From positions 1 to 64,000 of the forward strand of contig CAJTDD010000011.1 in assembly GCA_910574885.1 (NCBI GenBank): 64,000 nt of DNA. The letters are read 5' to 3'. The notes below the pieces were generated by a model. The model was given only the letters and a program-made list of their open reading frames with translations. It had not been told where the DNA came from and did not search any database. Below, piece by piece: positions 50,014 through 59,629 of the stretch. Each line of letters begins with the position of its first letter. The first letter of the stretch is position 1. Made by a program: the position numbers and the translations under genes. The stretch is from Lachnospiraceae bacterium (lineage in GTDB: Bacteria > Bacillota > Clostridia > Lachnospirales > Lachnospiraceae).

Positions 50014-52632
50014 ATGACGTCAAAATCGAACAAAAGAACTGCAATCCAATTCCTGTTTACGCAGGAGGGTTTCATGCCCGACGTATCTTCCCTGGACACG
50101 GAAGCGGCGCTTGAGGAGGCAAAGCAGTGGACTATAGACGGAGGATACCCGTCCCTCTACCGGTTCGGCCTCGAAGGGAAACCGGAGGATGCAACCCCCT
50201 CGGAGAGCTTCCTTTATCAGGTGGCCGCCGCCTTCTTCGGCGGGCTCACAGATCTGCCGGAACTGGAAATCGCGCGGGGAAAAGCAAAGGTAATACTGAC
50301 CGATGAAGCTGCCGAAGAACTTCTGTGGGCGGTTCCCTTTGCAATCGGCGCAGAGCATATTACGAAAAAATGGCTCCGGGACGTATTCCGGAAGCTTCAG
50401 GCAATCTTCTCCCAAGAAATCGCAGACTACGACGGTACGGTGGAGATGTACCTGACGGAAAAGAATCAGGAGCTGCGCGTTCCCGAGCGGGTATTTTTTC
50501 ATCTGGTGGAGAACAAAGACCCGGATTTCCCGTTCGCCTTCCTTGCCACGTACGCCACAAAGGGAGAACACGGGAAGATCCGGCATGTCCCTCTGAAATA
50601 TGCCTTGACAGAATACCAGAATGACCGGAGCAAGCTGCTTGCCCTGCTGTCTTGCCTGAACCGTGCGGCGGAGGTGTCCGAGCTGATCGGCGGGTTCATG
50701 GACAGCGGGGAATTGTTCCATCCCCTAAAGCTCACATCCCAAGAGGCATATACATTCCTGAAACAGATCGAAGAGATTGAGGAGACTGGGATTCTGTGCC
50801 GGATTCCCAATTGGTGGAAGCGGAATGCAGCGGCCGTATCCATGGCGGTGAGCTTAGGCGACGAGAAGCCGTCCATGCTTGGGTTTGACGCATTGATTTC
50901 TATGAAGCCCAAGCTGATGGTGGACGGCGTGGAGCTGTCGGAAGAAGACATCCGTAAGCTTTTGGCACAGACGGAAGGGCTGGCGTTCCTGAAAGGAAAA
51001 TGGATTGAGGTAGACCATGCCCGGCTGGAACGGCTGCTGAAGGAAATGGAAGGGCAAGACAGGGAGATTACTTTGATGGAAGCCCTCCGGATGGAGATGG
51101 GGGCAGGCACGGAAGGGAAAGCAGCCGATGTAGGCGTTTTGGTCACAAACGGGAAATGGCTGTCCTCCCTGCTGGCAAATTTAAGGAAACCAGAGAAGAT
51201 CCGAAAGGCTGCCGTCCCCGGCACGGTAAAAGCTGTACTACGCCCCTACCAGAAAAACGGCTACGCTTGGCTTGGCTATATGGACCAGTTAGGGTTCGGC
51301 GCATGCCTTGCTGATGATATGGGGCTTGGGAAGACCCTGCAGGTCCTAGCTTATCTGGAGAAGCTCAGGAAACAGGATAAGTCTGCCCGTGTGCTGCTGG
51401 TCGTACCTGCGTCGCTGCTTGGGAACTGGCAGAAGGAGGCGGAAAAGTTTGTTCCGGGCATGGATTTATCTATTCTCCATGGCGGTGGGGCAGCCGCCTT
51501 AGGGAAGATGGTGAAAGCAGAACCCACATTTTTGAATATCACGACCTACGGAATGGTTTCACGGATCAAAGAGCTGAGGGAAATCCAGTGGTCGTGTATC
51601 ATACTGGACGAGGCGCAGGCAATCAAGAATCCCGGGACGAAGCAGACCCGGGAGATTAAACAGCTTTCCGGACGTATGCGTATCGCCATGACGGGAACGC
51701 CTATTGAAAATGATTTGACGAACCTCTGGTCTTTGTTTGATTTCCTGAACAAAGGGCTGATGGGTACGTCAACAGAGTTCCGTGATTTCTGTAAGAAGTT
51801 AAAGGATTGCCCGGAAAACTATGCAAGGCTGAAATCCATGGTGGCCCCGTTTATGTTAAGAAGGCTGAAAACAGACAAGCGTATCATCAAGGATCTTCCG
51901 GAGAAACTGGAGACGATGGATTATGCAGGGCTGTCAAAACGACAGGTGGTGCTGTATCGGAATGTCGTGGATGAAATGGAAAAGCGGGTGATGGAATCCG
52001 ACGGAATCGAGCGGTGCGGCATTGTCTTGTCTACCATCGTAAAGCTCAAGCAGATCTGCAACCATCCGGACCAGTATCTGGGGCAGCAGACATTTGCGGA
52101 AGAAGAGAGCGGAAAATTCGCGATGCTAAGGGAAATCTGCGAGACCATTTATGAAAAGAGAGAGCGGGTGCTGGTATTTACCCAATTCCGGGAGATCATC
52201 AACCATTTGGCGGCATTTCTCAAAGAAATCTTCCATGCGGACGGTTACGTGCTGCACGGCGGGACGCCTGTGGCAAGCCGGGGGAAGATTGTGGAGGCGT
52301 TTCAGGGAGAGGCGTACGTGCCGTTCATCGTATTGTCCGTGAAAGCAGGAGGCACCGGGCTGAACCTGACGAAGGCAAACCACGTCATTCACTTTGACCG
52401 CTGGTGGAATCCGGCTGTGGAGAACCAGGCGACAGATCGGGCGTTTCGGATTGGGCAGAAGAAGAATGTGATGGTGCATAAGCTGGTGTGCCAGAAGACC
52501 ATTGAAGAGAAAATCGACAAGGTCATCGAATCCAAGAAGGAACTGGCAGAGAATGTAATTGGATCCAGCGGCGAGAGCTGGATTACAGAGCTTGGGAATG
52601 ATGAACTGATGTCCCTTCTGAGGCTTGGGTAG
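50014..52632 (+). CDS. SNF2 family helicase without SWIM domain
   Basis: 872 residues. The N-terminal 400 residues are a SNF2-associated region with little motif content. The motor has CLADDMGLGKTLQVLAYL, CIILDEAQAIKNP, AMTGTPIENDLTNLW, VLVFTQFREIINHL, SVKAGGTGLNLTKAN and ATDRAFRIGQKK, all intact. It is followed after 81 nt by a SWIM zinc-finger gene on the same strand, so the two products may act together in the way the fused protein at 38955-42575 does alone. Confidence 0.92.
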   Translation: MTSKSNKRTAIQFLFTQEGFMPDVSSLDTEAALEEAKQWTIDGGYPSLYRFGLEGKPEDATPSESFLYQVAAAFFGGLTDLPELEIARGKAKVILTDEAAEELLWAVPFAIGAEHITKKWLRDVFRKLQAIFSQEIADYDGTVEMYLTEKNQELRVPERVFFHLVENKDPDFPFAFLATYATKGEHGKIRHVPLKYALTEYQNDRSKLLALLSCLNRAAEVSELIGGFMDSGELFHPLKLTSQEAYTFLKQIEEIEETGILCRIPNWWKRNAAAVSMAVSLGDEKPSMLGFDALISMKPKLMVDGVELSEEDIRKLLAQTEGLAFLKGKWIEVDHARLERLLKEMEGQDREITLMEALRMEMGAGTEGKAADVGVLVTNGKWLSSLLANLRKPEKIRKAAVPGTVKAVLRPYQKNGYAWLGYMDQLGFGACLADDMGLGKTLQVLAYLEKLRKQDKSARVLLVVPASLLGNWQKEAEKFVPGMDLSILHGGGAAALGKMVKAEPTFLNITTYGMVSRIKELREIQWSCIILDEAQAIKNPGTKQTREIKQLSGRMRIAMTGTPIENDLTNLWSLFDFLNKGLMGTSTEFRDFCKKLKDCPENYARLKSMVAPFMLRRLKTDKRIIKDLPEKLETMDYAGLSKRQVVLYRNVVDEMEKRVMESDGIERCGIVLSTIVKLKQICNHPDQYLGQQTFAEEESGKFAMLREICETIYEKRERVLVFTQFREIINHLAAFLKEIFHADGYVLHGGTPVASRGKIVEAFQGEAYVPFIVLSVKAGGTGLNLTKANHVIHFDRWWNPAVENQATDRAFRIGQKKNVMVHKLVCQKTIEEKIDKVIESKKELAENVIGSSGESWITELGNDELMSLLRLG

Positions 52633-52713
52633 GAAGCCGGGCGGTGATATTTAAAATTCGATGGGCAAGCATGTGCGCCCGTCAGGGAGCGTGCGGATGA
52701 AGGAGGGCTCAAG

Positions 52714-53442
52714 ATGAGCAAATACTGGGGAGAGTTCCCGCAATATAGCCAGCCGAATGCGTCGGAACTGCGGAAGAAATCGGCGGAAAGCAAGAAGAAA
52801 GAGAAAGCAAAGGGAAAGGTATTAGAGCCTGTCGTAATAAAGGGAAGGAGCATTGTCAATCACTGGTGGGGGAAGGCATGGTGCGATAATCTGGAGCGGT
52901 ATGCGGATTACGAAAGCCGTCTGGACCGTGGAAAACGCTATGTCCGAACCGGCGCAGTGATTGACTTGAAGATCCAGAAGGGCAAGCTCCTTGCGAGGGT
53001 GCAGGGGACGCGCAAGACCCCTTATAAGGTAGAGATTAGGATTAGCCCCCTGTCGGAGGAGCGATGCCAGTCCATTATCCAAAGATGTGGAAGGAAACTT
53101 GAAAATCTGGAGGCGCTACTGGCAGGAGACTTTCCGGAAGAGATGCAGGAATTATTCCAGGGCAAGGACGGATTGTTCCCGGCTCCCCGGGAGATTAGTT
53201 TTAACTGCAGCTGCCCGGACTGGGCGCTGCTCTGCAAGCATGTGGCTGCAGCGCTCTACGGGGTAGGGGTGAGGCTAGATGAGAATCCGCTGCTGTTTTT
53301 TGAACTTCGTGGAATCGAAGTAGGGAGGTTCATTGACGTGACGCTTGCGAACCGGGTGGAGGCGATGCTTGCGAATGCCGGGAATAGAAGCAGCCGGATG
53401 ATGGACGATGAGGAGATCGAAGGGATGTTTGGAGTGATTTGA
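52714..53442 (+). CDS. SWIM zinc-finger protein
   Basis: 242 residues. A basic N-terminus, a SNHWWGKAW-like segment (IVNHWWGKAWCDNLERY) and a C-terminal SWIM motif, NCSCPDWALLCKHVAA, supply the CxC and CxH zinc ligands. It resembles the SWIM partner proteins that sit beside SNF2 helicases in many Bacillota and actinobacteria. It is translated after a good AGGAGGG ribosome-binding site and lies between the SNF2 gene and an ATPase-nuclease gene. Confidence 0.88.
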   Translation: MSKYWGEFPQYSQPNASELRKKSAESKKKEKAKGKVLEPVVIKGRSIVNHWWGKAWCDNLERYADYESRLDRGKRYVRTGAVIDLKIQKGKLLARVQGTRKTPYKVEIRISPLSEERCQSIIQRCGRKLENLEALLAGDFPEEMQELFQGKDGLFPAPREISFNCSCPDWALLCKHVAAALYGVGVRLDENPLLFFELRGIEVGRFIDVTLANRVEAMLANAGNRSSRMMDDEEIEGMFGVI

Positions 53443-53468
53443 GGCTTTGAAGGTAAGGAGTGGCAGGA

Positions 53469-54926
53469 ATGGGGATTTATCTTAATCCGGGGAATATCGG
53501 TTTTGAGCAGATCTGCAGAGGTGAATATATTGATAAGACGGGGTTGATCCGGCTGGTCAACCAGAGGATTGGCGGGCCCAATAATCTGCTGTGTATCAGC
53601 AGACCCCGGCGTTTTGGAAAATCCTATGCGGCAAAGATGCTGTGTGCATACTATGACTGCTCCTGCGATTCCCATCATTTGTTTGCAAAGCGGAATATCG
53701 GTAAGGCAAAATCATACCGTACTTATTTAAACCAATACAATGTAATCTATCTGGATATTACTGGTTTCATATCTGCTGCCAAGAGACAGGGGATTCCACT
53801 CAGGGACGTACCCAATATGATTGTTGGGACAATCCATGAGGAACTTATGCTGCAAGCTCCCGAACTGCCGTGGCAGAAGAGTCTTACGGATTGCCTGGTC
53901 CGCTATGTTGAGAAGCCGGAGGGGAAGTCATTTATCTTCATTATTGACGAATGGGATGCAAATGGATCCCAATCTGCGATTTCGGATTTTCAGGAGTATT
54001 CAATCCTGAACCCGGATCAGTTTGCAGAGTTTACGGGTTTTACTGAGAGAGAGGTACGGAAACTTTGTAAGAAGAATAAAATGGATTTTGAAAAAGTGAA
54101 AGCCTGGTATGACGGATACGATTTCCATGAGGTGGGTTCAATCTATAATCCGTTTTCTGTCGTAAGGGCCATGGAGGCGGCAGAATGCCGCTCTTTCTGG
54201 AGAGAATCGTCTGCGGCAGAATCTTTGAAAACATATATTAATATGGATTTTGACGGCATGCAGGAAATGGTTTCCAGGCTTATTACCGGAGAGGAGATTG
54301 AGGTAGATACCTGGAGTTTCCAGAATGATTTTCAAACGTTCCGGAGCAGGGATGACATCCTTACGCTGCTCACCCATCTGGGGTATTTAACTTATAGAAA
54401 ATCGGAGCATACAGTGCGGATACCGAATGAAGAAGTACGCAATGAATTCAGGAATATATTGAAGGGAAACGATGTCAATCCCAAATGGATGGAACTGATC
54501 CGCCGTTCCCGAAAGCTGTTGGACGACACGGTTGCAGGAAATGGAGATGCGGTGGCCAGGGCTATTGAAGAAATCCGGAAAGAGCAGTATGCGCCGGTTT
54601 ATTACAACAACGAACTGGCGTTGAGGGCGGTGATAAAATTTGCATATATTGTAACATTTGGCCAGTATGTGAAGATTGAAGAACTGCCGTCGGGGAAAGG
54701 GATCGCCGACGTTGTGTTTATTCCCAAAAGACTTACGAAGCTTCCAGCGATGGTCGTCGAGTTAAAATGGAACAAGACATCAGGAGGGGCGATTCGCCAG
54801 ATAAAAGATAAGGGATATCCGGAAGTGTTAAAGGATTACGGAGGGGAAATATTGTTGATTGGAATCAATTATGATGAAAGAACCAAGATCCATACCTGTG
54901 AAATAGAAAAAGGGTTGGTGCGGTAA
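53469..54926 (+). CDS. AAA-ATPase-like/PD-(D/E)XK nuclease protein (DUF1703 type)
   Basis: About 485 residues. The N-terminal ATPase-like domain has ISRPRRFGKSYAAKMLCAYY as Walker A and FIFIIDEWDA as Walker B. The C-terminal domain carries IADVVFIPKR and MVVELKWNK, the D and ExK of a PD-(D/E)XK nuclease fold. The family is common in gut anaerobes, often in several copies, and its function is not settled. The ATG at 53469 has AAGGAG 8 nt upstream and is preferred over the GTG nine bases earlier. Confidence 0.88.
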   Translation: MGIYLNPGNIGFEQICRGEYIDKTGLIRLVNQRIGGPNNLLCISRPRRFGKSYAAKMLCAYYDCSCDSHHLFAKRNIGKAKSYRTYLNQYNVIYLDITGFISAAKRQGIPLRDVPNMIVGTIHEELMLQAPELPWQKSLTDCLVRYVEKPEGKSFIFIIDEWDANGSQSAISDFQEYSILNPDQFAEFTGFTEREVRKLCKKNKMDFEKVKAWYDGYDFHEVGSIYNPFSVVRAMEAAECRSFWRESSAAESLKTYINMDFDGMQEMVSRLITGEEIEVDTWSFQNDFQTFRSRDDILTLLTHLGYLTYRKSEHTVRIPNEEVRNEFRNILKGNDVNPKWMELIRRSRKLLDDTVAGNGDAVARAIEEIRKEQYAPVYYNNELALRAVIKFAYIVTFGQYVKIEELPSGKGIADVVFIPKRLTKLPAMVVELKWNKTSGGAIRQIKDKGYPEVLKDYGGEILLIGINYDERTKIHTCEIEKGLVR

Positions 54927-55476
54927 AACCACGCAAGAAATACACTGCTGCGTTGGAGGCAAAAGGCATTATTCCGAATATAAAACATGTAAAGACGGAT
55001 ACCAACCTTTTCATTGATATCCGCCTTTACTCTAACCCTTCAATCATTCTTTTTACCTCTTTCTTCCTCGGTCCAAGATTCTCGATGCTTTACCAATTCA
55101 CTTGCCGATTCTGGTATCTTGATTTAAATCCCGGAAATAAGTTTAAGTTCTTGGTGGTCCGTACCTCCTATTCATAAACTCTTCGACTCCTGATACTCAG
55201 CGCCTTCTTTCTCAAGAATCTTCTTCCAACACTTGTGTTGATTCTTAAATAACATCCCATCACTTACAGCTCGCGTCTGTCTTGTAATTCGGTTCTGTTA
55301 TTTGTTAAATATAAGATATCACACTTATTCATGTTTGTCAATATATTTTTTTAATATTTTATTTCTTTTTTATATTTATTAGAATATTCAGATATTTTAC
55401 GCGAATACTTCCGCTTCTCATGCTATTTACCAATCGCCCCAAGCACATGACCACCAACAGAACCTACCGATAACAA
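54927..55476. other. Long non-coding stretch
   Basis: 550 bp with no convincing ORF. It begins with a hairpin, GTAAAG-A-CGGATA (54989-55001) with TATCCG-C-CTTTAC (55018-55030), likely the end of the preceding transcript. The middle (55080-55300) is of mixed composition, without a recognisable family. The end (55320-55400) is extremely AT-rich. I could not match it to a known RNA. Confidence 0.45.
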
Positions 55477-56871
55477 TCATCTCCTATAAATATCCTCAAG
55501 CGTCAAAAGTGTGACCTCTCCCTGCCTTGAAAGCTCTTGAAGAGATTGCGTAAACCCCCCTTTTGAAAATATGAAATAATGGAATCTGCACCCCCGATTG
55601 AACACAGCCGCATATTGACGAAGCAGTTCCAGTTCGTCCACACCTATCTGTACATTCTTATATTTGCAGGAACCGATAATATATTCCCTTCCTTCCACAG
55701 GTACGCCCACAATATCTATCTGCACTTCCTTGTGCGTCTTCGGATCTGTTCCCCACCATTGGCCTACCTCGCCCAATAAAATCGGTAAGTCCTGGGCATA
55801 CCGCAGCAAATATTCCCGGCACATTTTTTCAAAGACCAGTCCCATATAATCTGAAAGATACTTCCTGACTGCCCGGTCGTAAATCTGTTCCATCCGTCCG
55901 GCGCTGATTGCGGACATATTCCCCGGGACAAAACGATACCAGAACCGGAAAAAATTATCATCTATGCCATAAATTGTCTTCTTTCCTGTTTTTTCCGTAA
56001 CGGGCGTTTCTTTTTTCAGAATCCCTAGTTCCAGAAGTACCCTGAGATATTTCGCACAAATTCCCGATTCCACTCCAACCTTCGTGGCGATTTCATTTGC
56101 ACGGCTGGCTCCGCCCGCGACTGCGGATATGACAGAATTATAAACCGCCGGCTCTCTCAACTCCTGTTTGAGAAGATTCTCCGGCTCTTCAAACAGATAG
56201 CTGGATGCATTGAACAGATGTTCTTTCAACGCCTCATCCATATCTCCTTCAACCTCCAGCTTATTAATATAATGGGGAATCCCTCCTGTAATGCCGTATA
56301 ACAACGCCTGATCTTCCACATCCAATTCTTGATGGAATGCCGTCATCTCCCGGTAAGTCAATGCCTGTATTTTGAATTGCGCCGTCCGTCTTCCATACAG
56401 CGGACTCTCATACCCTAATACCTGATATTCCATAAAAGTCATAGATGAACCGCATAAAATCAAAAAGAGCTGTCCGTTCTGCCATACATGGTCTATCACA
56501 TGCTGTAACCTTGAAGATATCGACTTCTCTGCCTTTGCCAGATAAGGATACTCATCAATCACGAAAACAACACGCCGCTCCTTCGCAATCTCCGTGACTG
56601 CTTCCAGTGCATTTTCATAATTCTGATAGACAGGCGCACGAATCTCACCCGGATTCTTATAGAGGTAAATTGCTTTGGACAAAGCTTCCAGATTCTCCTG
56701 AGAGGAAGCATTCAAAGCCGAAAAATAGATTGCAGGCTTTCCTTTGCAGAATTCATTGATTAAAGCCGTCTTGCCCACACGTCTTCTTCCATAAATGACA
56801 ATGCATTCAAAATTTCCTTTATCATATCGCTGGTTCATCGTATTAATTTCTTTTTCACGGCAATAAAACAT
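55477..56871 (-). CDS. ATPase_2/DUF234 ATP-binding protein
   Basis: About 464 residues from the ATG at 56871, which has AAGGAG 7 nt upstream. Walker A is IYGRRRVGKTALINEF and Walker B is VVFVIDEYPYLAK. A winged-helix segment (ASRANEIATKVGVESG) and the C-terminal DUF234 domain follow (VQIDIVGVPVEGREYIIGSC, then KYKN), again PD-(D/E)XK-like. Family function is unknown. The promoter region contains a 15-bp tandem repeat at 56897-56956. Confidence 0.85.
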   Translation of the reverse strand: MFYCREKEINTMNQRYDKGNFECIVIYGRRRVGKTALINEFCKGKPAIYFSALNASSQENLEALSKAIYLYKNPGEIRAPVYQNYENALEAVTEIAKERRVVFVIDEYPYLAKAEKSISSRLQHVIDHVWQNGQLFLILCGSSMTFMEYQVLGYESPLYGRRTAQFKIQALTYREMTAFHQELDVEDQALLYGITGGIPHYINKLEVEGDMDEALKEHLFNASSYLFEEPENLLKQELREPAVYNSVISAVAGGASRANEIATKVGVESGICAKYLRVLLELGILKKETPVTEKTGKKTIYGIDDNFFRFWYRFVPGNMSAISAGRMEQIYDRAVRKYLSDYMGLVFEKMCREYLLRYAQDLPILLGEVGQWWGTDPKTHKEVQIDIVGVPVEGREYIIGSCKYKNVQIGVDELELLRQYAAVFNRGCRFHYFIFSKGGFTQSLQELSRQGEVTLLTLEDIYRR

Positions 56872-56896
56872 ATCATTCTCCTTCTTATGATTCACT

Positions 56897-56956
56897 TTCT
56901 TATCAGTTGCCTTCTTACGAGTTACCTTCTTACGAGTTGCCTTCTGATAAGTTTAT
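56897..56956. repeat. 15-bp tandem repeat in a promoter region
   Basis: TTCTTATCAGTTGCC (56897), TTCTTACGAGTTACC (56912) and TTCTTACGAGTTGCC (56927) are head-to-tail copies. A diverged fourth, TTCTGATAAGTTTAT, begins at 56942. The array starts 25 bp upstream of the ATG of the ATPase_2 gene and reads as non-coding on both strands. It may be an operator or a slippage-prone tract. Confidence 0.75.
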
Positions 56957-57005
56957 TATAGGCAAAATAAAATAATTGTCAATATAGTCATTCCCACTTT
57001 TGCAC

Positions 57006-57049
57006 AAAAAAAAGAGGGATGCCGCCCACCAACGGTTTCCGGCACCTCT
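57006..57049 (-). terminator. Intrinsic terminator of tex
   Basis: AGAGG-GA-TGCCG (57013-57024) pairs with CGGCA-CCTCT (57040-57049); on the minus strand it is followed by a run of eight T. It lies about 55 nt after the tex stop. Confidence 0.8.
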
Positions 57050-57101
57050 CTTTATCAGGAATGAACTCCTCATTCTTACTGCTTTACCGCCCAGCCGCGG
57101 C

Positions 57102-59258
57102 CTACGAAATCCCCTTCATTGTAAGCTGGATGCGCTTCTTCTTCATATCAACGCCCAGCACCTTGACATCCACGATATCCCCGACGCTCACCACTTCCAA
57201 CGGGTGCTTGATAAACTTCTTGTCTGTAATCTCGGAAATATGCACCAATCCGTCCTGATGGACTCCGATGTCCACGAACACGCCGAAATCAATGACGTTC
57301 CTCACCGTGCCTTTCAGCAGCATCCCCTCGGTCAAATCCTTCATTTCCAAGACGTCCGTCCTCAATATGGGCTTAGGCATCTCGTCACGGGGGTCTCTTG
57401 CCGGCTTCTCCAGCTCCTTTACAATATCCCGTAAAGTAATCTCGCCCACTCCCAGCTCTTCTGCCAGCTTCTTGTAATCTTTAATCGTCAGCGACAGGCC
57501 CACGAGCTTCCCTCCGCTGATATCCTCCACGGCAAAGCCCTGCTTCGCCAGCAATTTTGCCGCAGCCTCGTAGGTTTCCGGATGTACGCTCGTGCCATCC
57601 AGCGGGTTGTCCCCTCCCTGAATCCGCATAAAACCTGCACACTGCTCAAAAGCCTTAGGCCCAAGCTTGGCGACTTTTAGAAGCTGCTTCCGGTTGGCAA
57701 ATTTCCCATTCTCTTCCCTGTATGCCACAATATTCTTGGCGATTGTCCCGGAGATACCGGAAATGTATGCCAGAAGTGGCGCAGATGCCGTATTCAGATC
57801 GACTCCTACCCGGTTCACACAGTCTTCTACCACGCCCGACAACGCTTCACTTAGCTTCTTCTGGTTCATATCATGCTGATACTGGCCCACGCCGATAGAC
57901 TTAGGGTCTATCTTCACCAGCTCTGCCAGAGGATCTTGCAGGCGCCTCGCAATGGACGTCGCGCTCCTCTGCCCTACGTCGAACTTAGGAAATTCCTCCG
58001 ACGCCAGCTTACTTGCAGAATATACGGAAGCCCCCGCCTCGTTGACAATTACATACTGCACCTTCTGAGGTATCTCTTTGAGCAGCTCTACAATAAACAT
58101 CTCTGATTCACGGGAAGCAGTACCGTTTCCCACGGAAATCAAAGTAATATTATATTTTGCGATAATCTTCTTGAGAAGATCTTTCGACGCTTTTATCTTC
58201 TGGGGCGTCGTGGGTGCCGTCGGATAGATGACCGTTGTTCCGATAACCTTTCCGGTAGGGTCAACGACTGCCAGCTTGCATCCGGTACGAAACGCCGGGT
58301 CCCAGCCAAGGACCGTCTGCCCCACAATCGGCGGCTGCATCAAAAGCTGCTCCAGATTCTTCTTAAATACCTCAATCGCCCCAGATTCTGCCTTCTCAGT
58401 TAAATCATTGCGGATCTCACGCTCAATTGCAGGCGCAATCAGCCTCTTATAACTGTCATCCACCACAGCTTTCAAAATCGGAGCTGTGAACCGATTATCC
58501 CCATGGATGGTCTTCTTCTCCAGATAGCGGATGATATCCTCCTCCGGTGCCTCAATCTTCACGGACAAAAACTTCTCCTTCTCCCCCCGGTTCAGCGCCA
58601 GAACCCGATGTCCCGCAAGGCGGTTCACCGGCTCTTCAAAGTCATAGTACATCTCATATACGGACTCTGCCTTCTCATCCTTCGCCGCTGAAACGACACG
58701 CCCTTTCTGCGCGGTAATCTTCCGAATCCAGATGCGGTAATCTGCCTCATCGGAAATGCCTTCGGCGATAATATCCTTCGCTCCGGCAATGGCTTCCTCC
58801 ACAGTATTAACGCCTTTCTCGGAATCTATGTATTTTGCAGCCAGTTCTTCAACCGGCTGCTTTGTCTTCTGCAGTGTAATGACCGCAGCCAACGGCTCAA
58901 GCCCCTTTTCTTTTGCTATGGTCGCCCGTGTCCTTCTCTTCGGGCGGTAAGGGCGGTACAAGTCTTCTACGACTACCAGTGTCTCTGCCGCAAGAATCTG
59001 CTTTTTCAGTTCTTCCGTCATCTTTCCCTGCTCTTCGATACTGGATAATACCTGCTCCTTCTTTTCCTCCAGATTGCGAAGATAAGTCAGCCGCTCATGC
59101 AGTTTCCTAAGCTGCTCATCGTCCAGAGTTCCGGTCGCCTCTTTCCGGTATCTTGCTATAAATGGTATGGTATTGCCTTCGTCGATCAATTTGACTGCTG
59201 CATCCACCTGCCATTTCTTCACACCCAGTTCTTCCGTAATCTTCTGATTAATATCCAT
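57102..59258 (-). CDS. tex: Tex, S1-domain RNA-binding transcription accessory protein
   Basis: 718 residues, full length. The N-terminal helical region is followed by DLYRPYRPKRRTRATIA, the YqgF-like domain, a helix-hairpin-helix region (LAYISGISGTIAKNIV, KVAKLGPKAFEQCAGF) and a C-terminal S1 domain (GMLLKGTVRNVIDFGVFVDI, DGLVHISEI). Tex binds nucleic acids and affects transcription and stress survival. Single gene with its own terminator. Divergent from the tetR gene across a 371-bp region that carries two operator-like repeats. Confidence 0.95.
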   Translation of the reverse strand: MDINQKITEELGVKKWQVDAAVKLIDEGNTIPFIARYRKEATGTLDDEQLRKLHERLTYLRNLEEKKEQVLSSIEEQGKMTEELKKQILAAETLVVVEDLYRPYRPKRRTRATIAKEKGLEPLAAVITLQKTKQPVEELAAKYIDSEKGVNTVEEAIAGAKDIIAEGISDEADYRIWIRKITAQKGRVVSAAKDEKAESVYEMYYDFEEPVNRLAGHRVLALNRGEKEKFLSVKIEAPEEDIIRYLEKKTIHGDNRFTAPILKAVVDDSYKRLIAPAIEREIRNDLTEKAESGAIEVFKKNLEQLLMQPPIVGQTVLGWDPAFRTGCKLAVVDPTGKVIGTTVIYPTAPTTPQKIKASKDLLKKIIAKYNITLISVGNGTASRESEMFIVELLKEIPQKVQYVIVNEAGASVYSASKLASEEFPKFDVGQRSATSIARRLQDPLAELVKIDPKSIGVGQYQHDMNQKKLSEALSGVVEDCVNRVGVDLNTASAPLLAYISGISGTIAKNIVAYREENGKFANRKQLLKVAKLGPKAFEQCAGFMRIQGGDNPLDGTSVHPETYEAAAKLLAKQGFAVEDISGGKLVGLSLTIKDYKKLAEELGVGEITLRDIVKELEKPARDPRDEMPKPILRTDVLEMKDLTEGMLLKGTVRNVIDFGVFVDIGVHQDGLVHISEITDKKFIKHPLEVVSVGDIVDVKVLGVDMKKKRIQLTMKGIS

Positions 59259-59389
59259 GCTCTATACCCTTTCTAAAATTTCCCTTATCACCAACCGTAA
59301 GATGATAGTAACGCCCGCTTACCGCGGACCTCCTCACACTATTTTTTATTATAACTAAAATCTGCCAAATCTGCAACGAAATACTCAAT

Positions 59390-59405
59390 ACCGAGTTCAC
59401 TCTGT
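59390..59405. promoter_or_regulatory. Upstream copy of the tetR operator-like repeat
   Basis: ACCGAGTTCACTCTGT matches the copy at 59489-59504 at 15 of 16 positions; the flanking ATACCGAGTTCACTC is shared. It lies nearer to tex and may allow looping or control of both directions. Confidence 0.5.
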
Positions 59406-59488
59406 TTAAAAATTCCGGCAAAGCACCGCGTCTGAATTTCTAATCAGCCGCAGTCTATGCTATCAATAGATATATTCTGACGGCAGAT

Positions 59489-59537
59489 ACCGAGTTCACT
59501 CGGTTTTCTTGAAAATCCTCCTGCGCTATGTTATAAT
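59489..59537 (+). promoter_or_regulatory. Operator and promoter of tetR
   Basis: ACCGAGT-TC-ACTCGGT (59489-59504) is a 7-bp dyad. Four bases later TTGAAA (59509-59514), a 17-nt spacer and TATAAT (59532-59537) form a near-consensus promoter. A dyad touching the -35 box of a TetR gene suggests autorepression. The remainder of 59259-59629 shows nothing coding. Confidence 0.7.
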
Positions 59538-59629
59538 CGTATACCACAGAAAGAACTTTAACCGTGTACGTTCAACTGTGACGTATAACGCAGGAAAGGA
59601 TAAGATAACGATTCTCAAGGAGCTACAAT

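Noticed and set aside
50020-50721. Long antisense ORFs within the SNF2 gene (also 50499-51224 and 52126-52479)
   Set aside because: They are opposite-strand shadows produced by GC-biased codons of the intact SNF2 gene.
54927-55476. A possible rRNA or riboswitch fragment in the long non-coding stretch
   Set aside because: I could not match it to any conserved rRNA segment or known riboswitch core by eye; it is left as unexplained sequence.
56897-56956. CRISPR-like array
   Set aside because: The units are 15 bp, contiguous and without spacers, and no cas genes are present. No CRISPR array was seen anywhere in the window.
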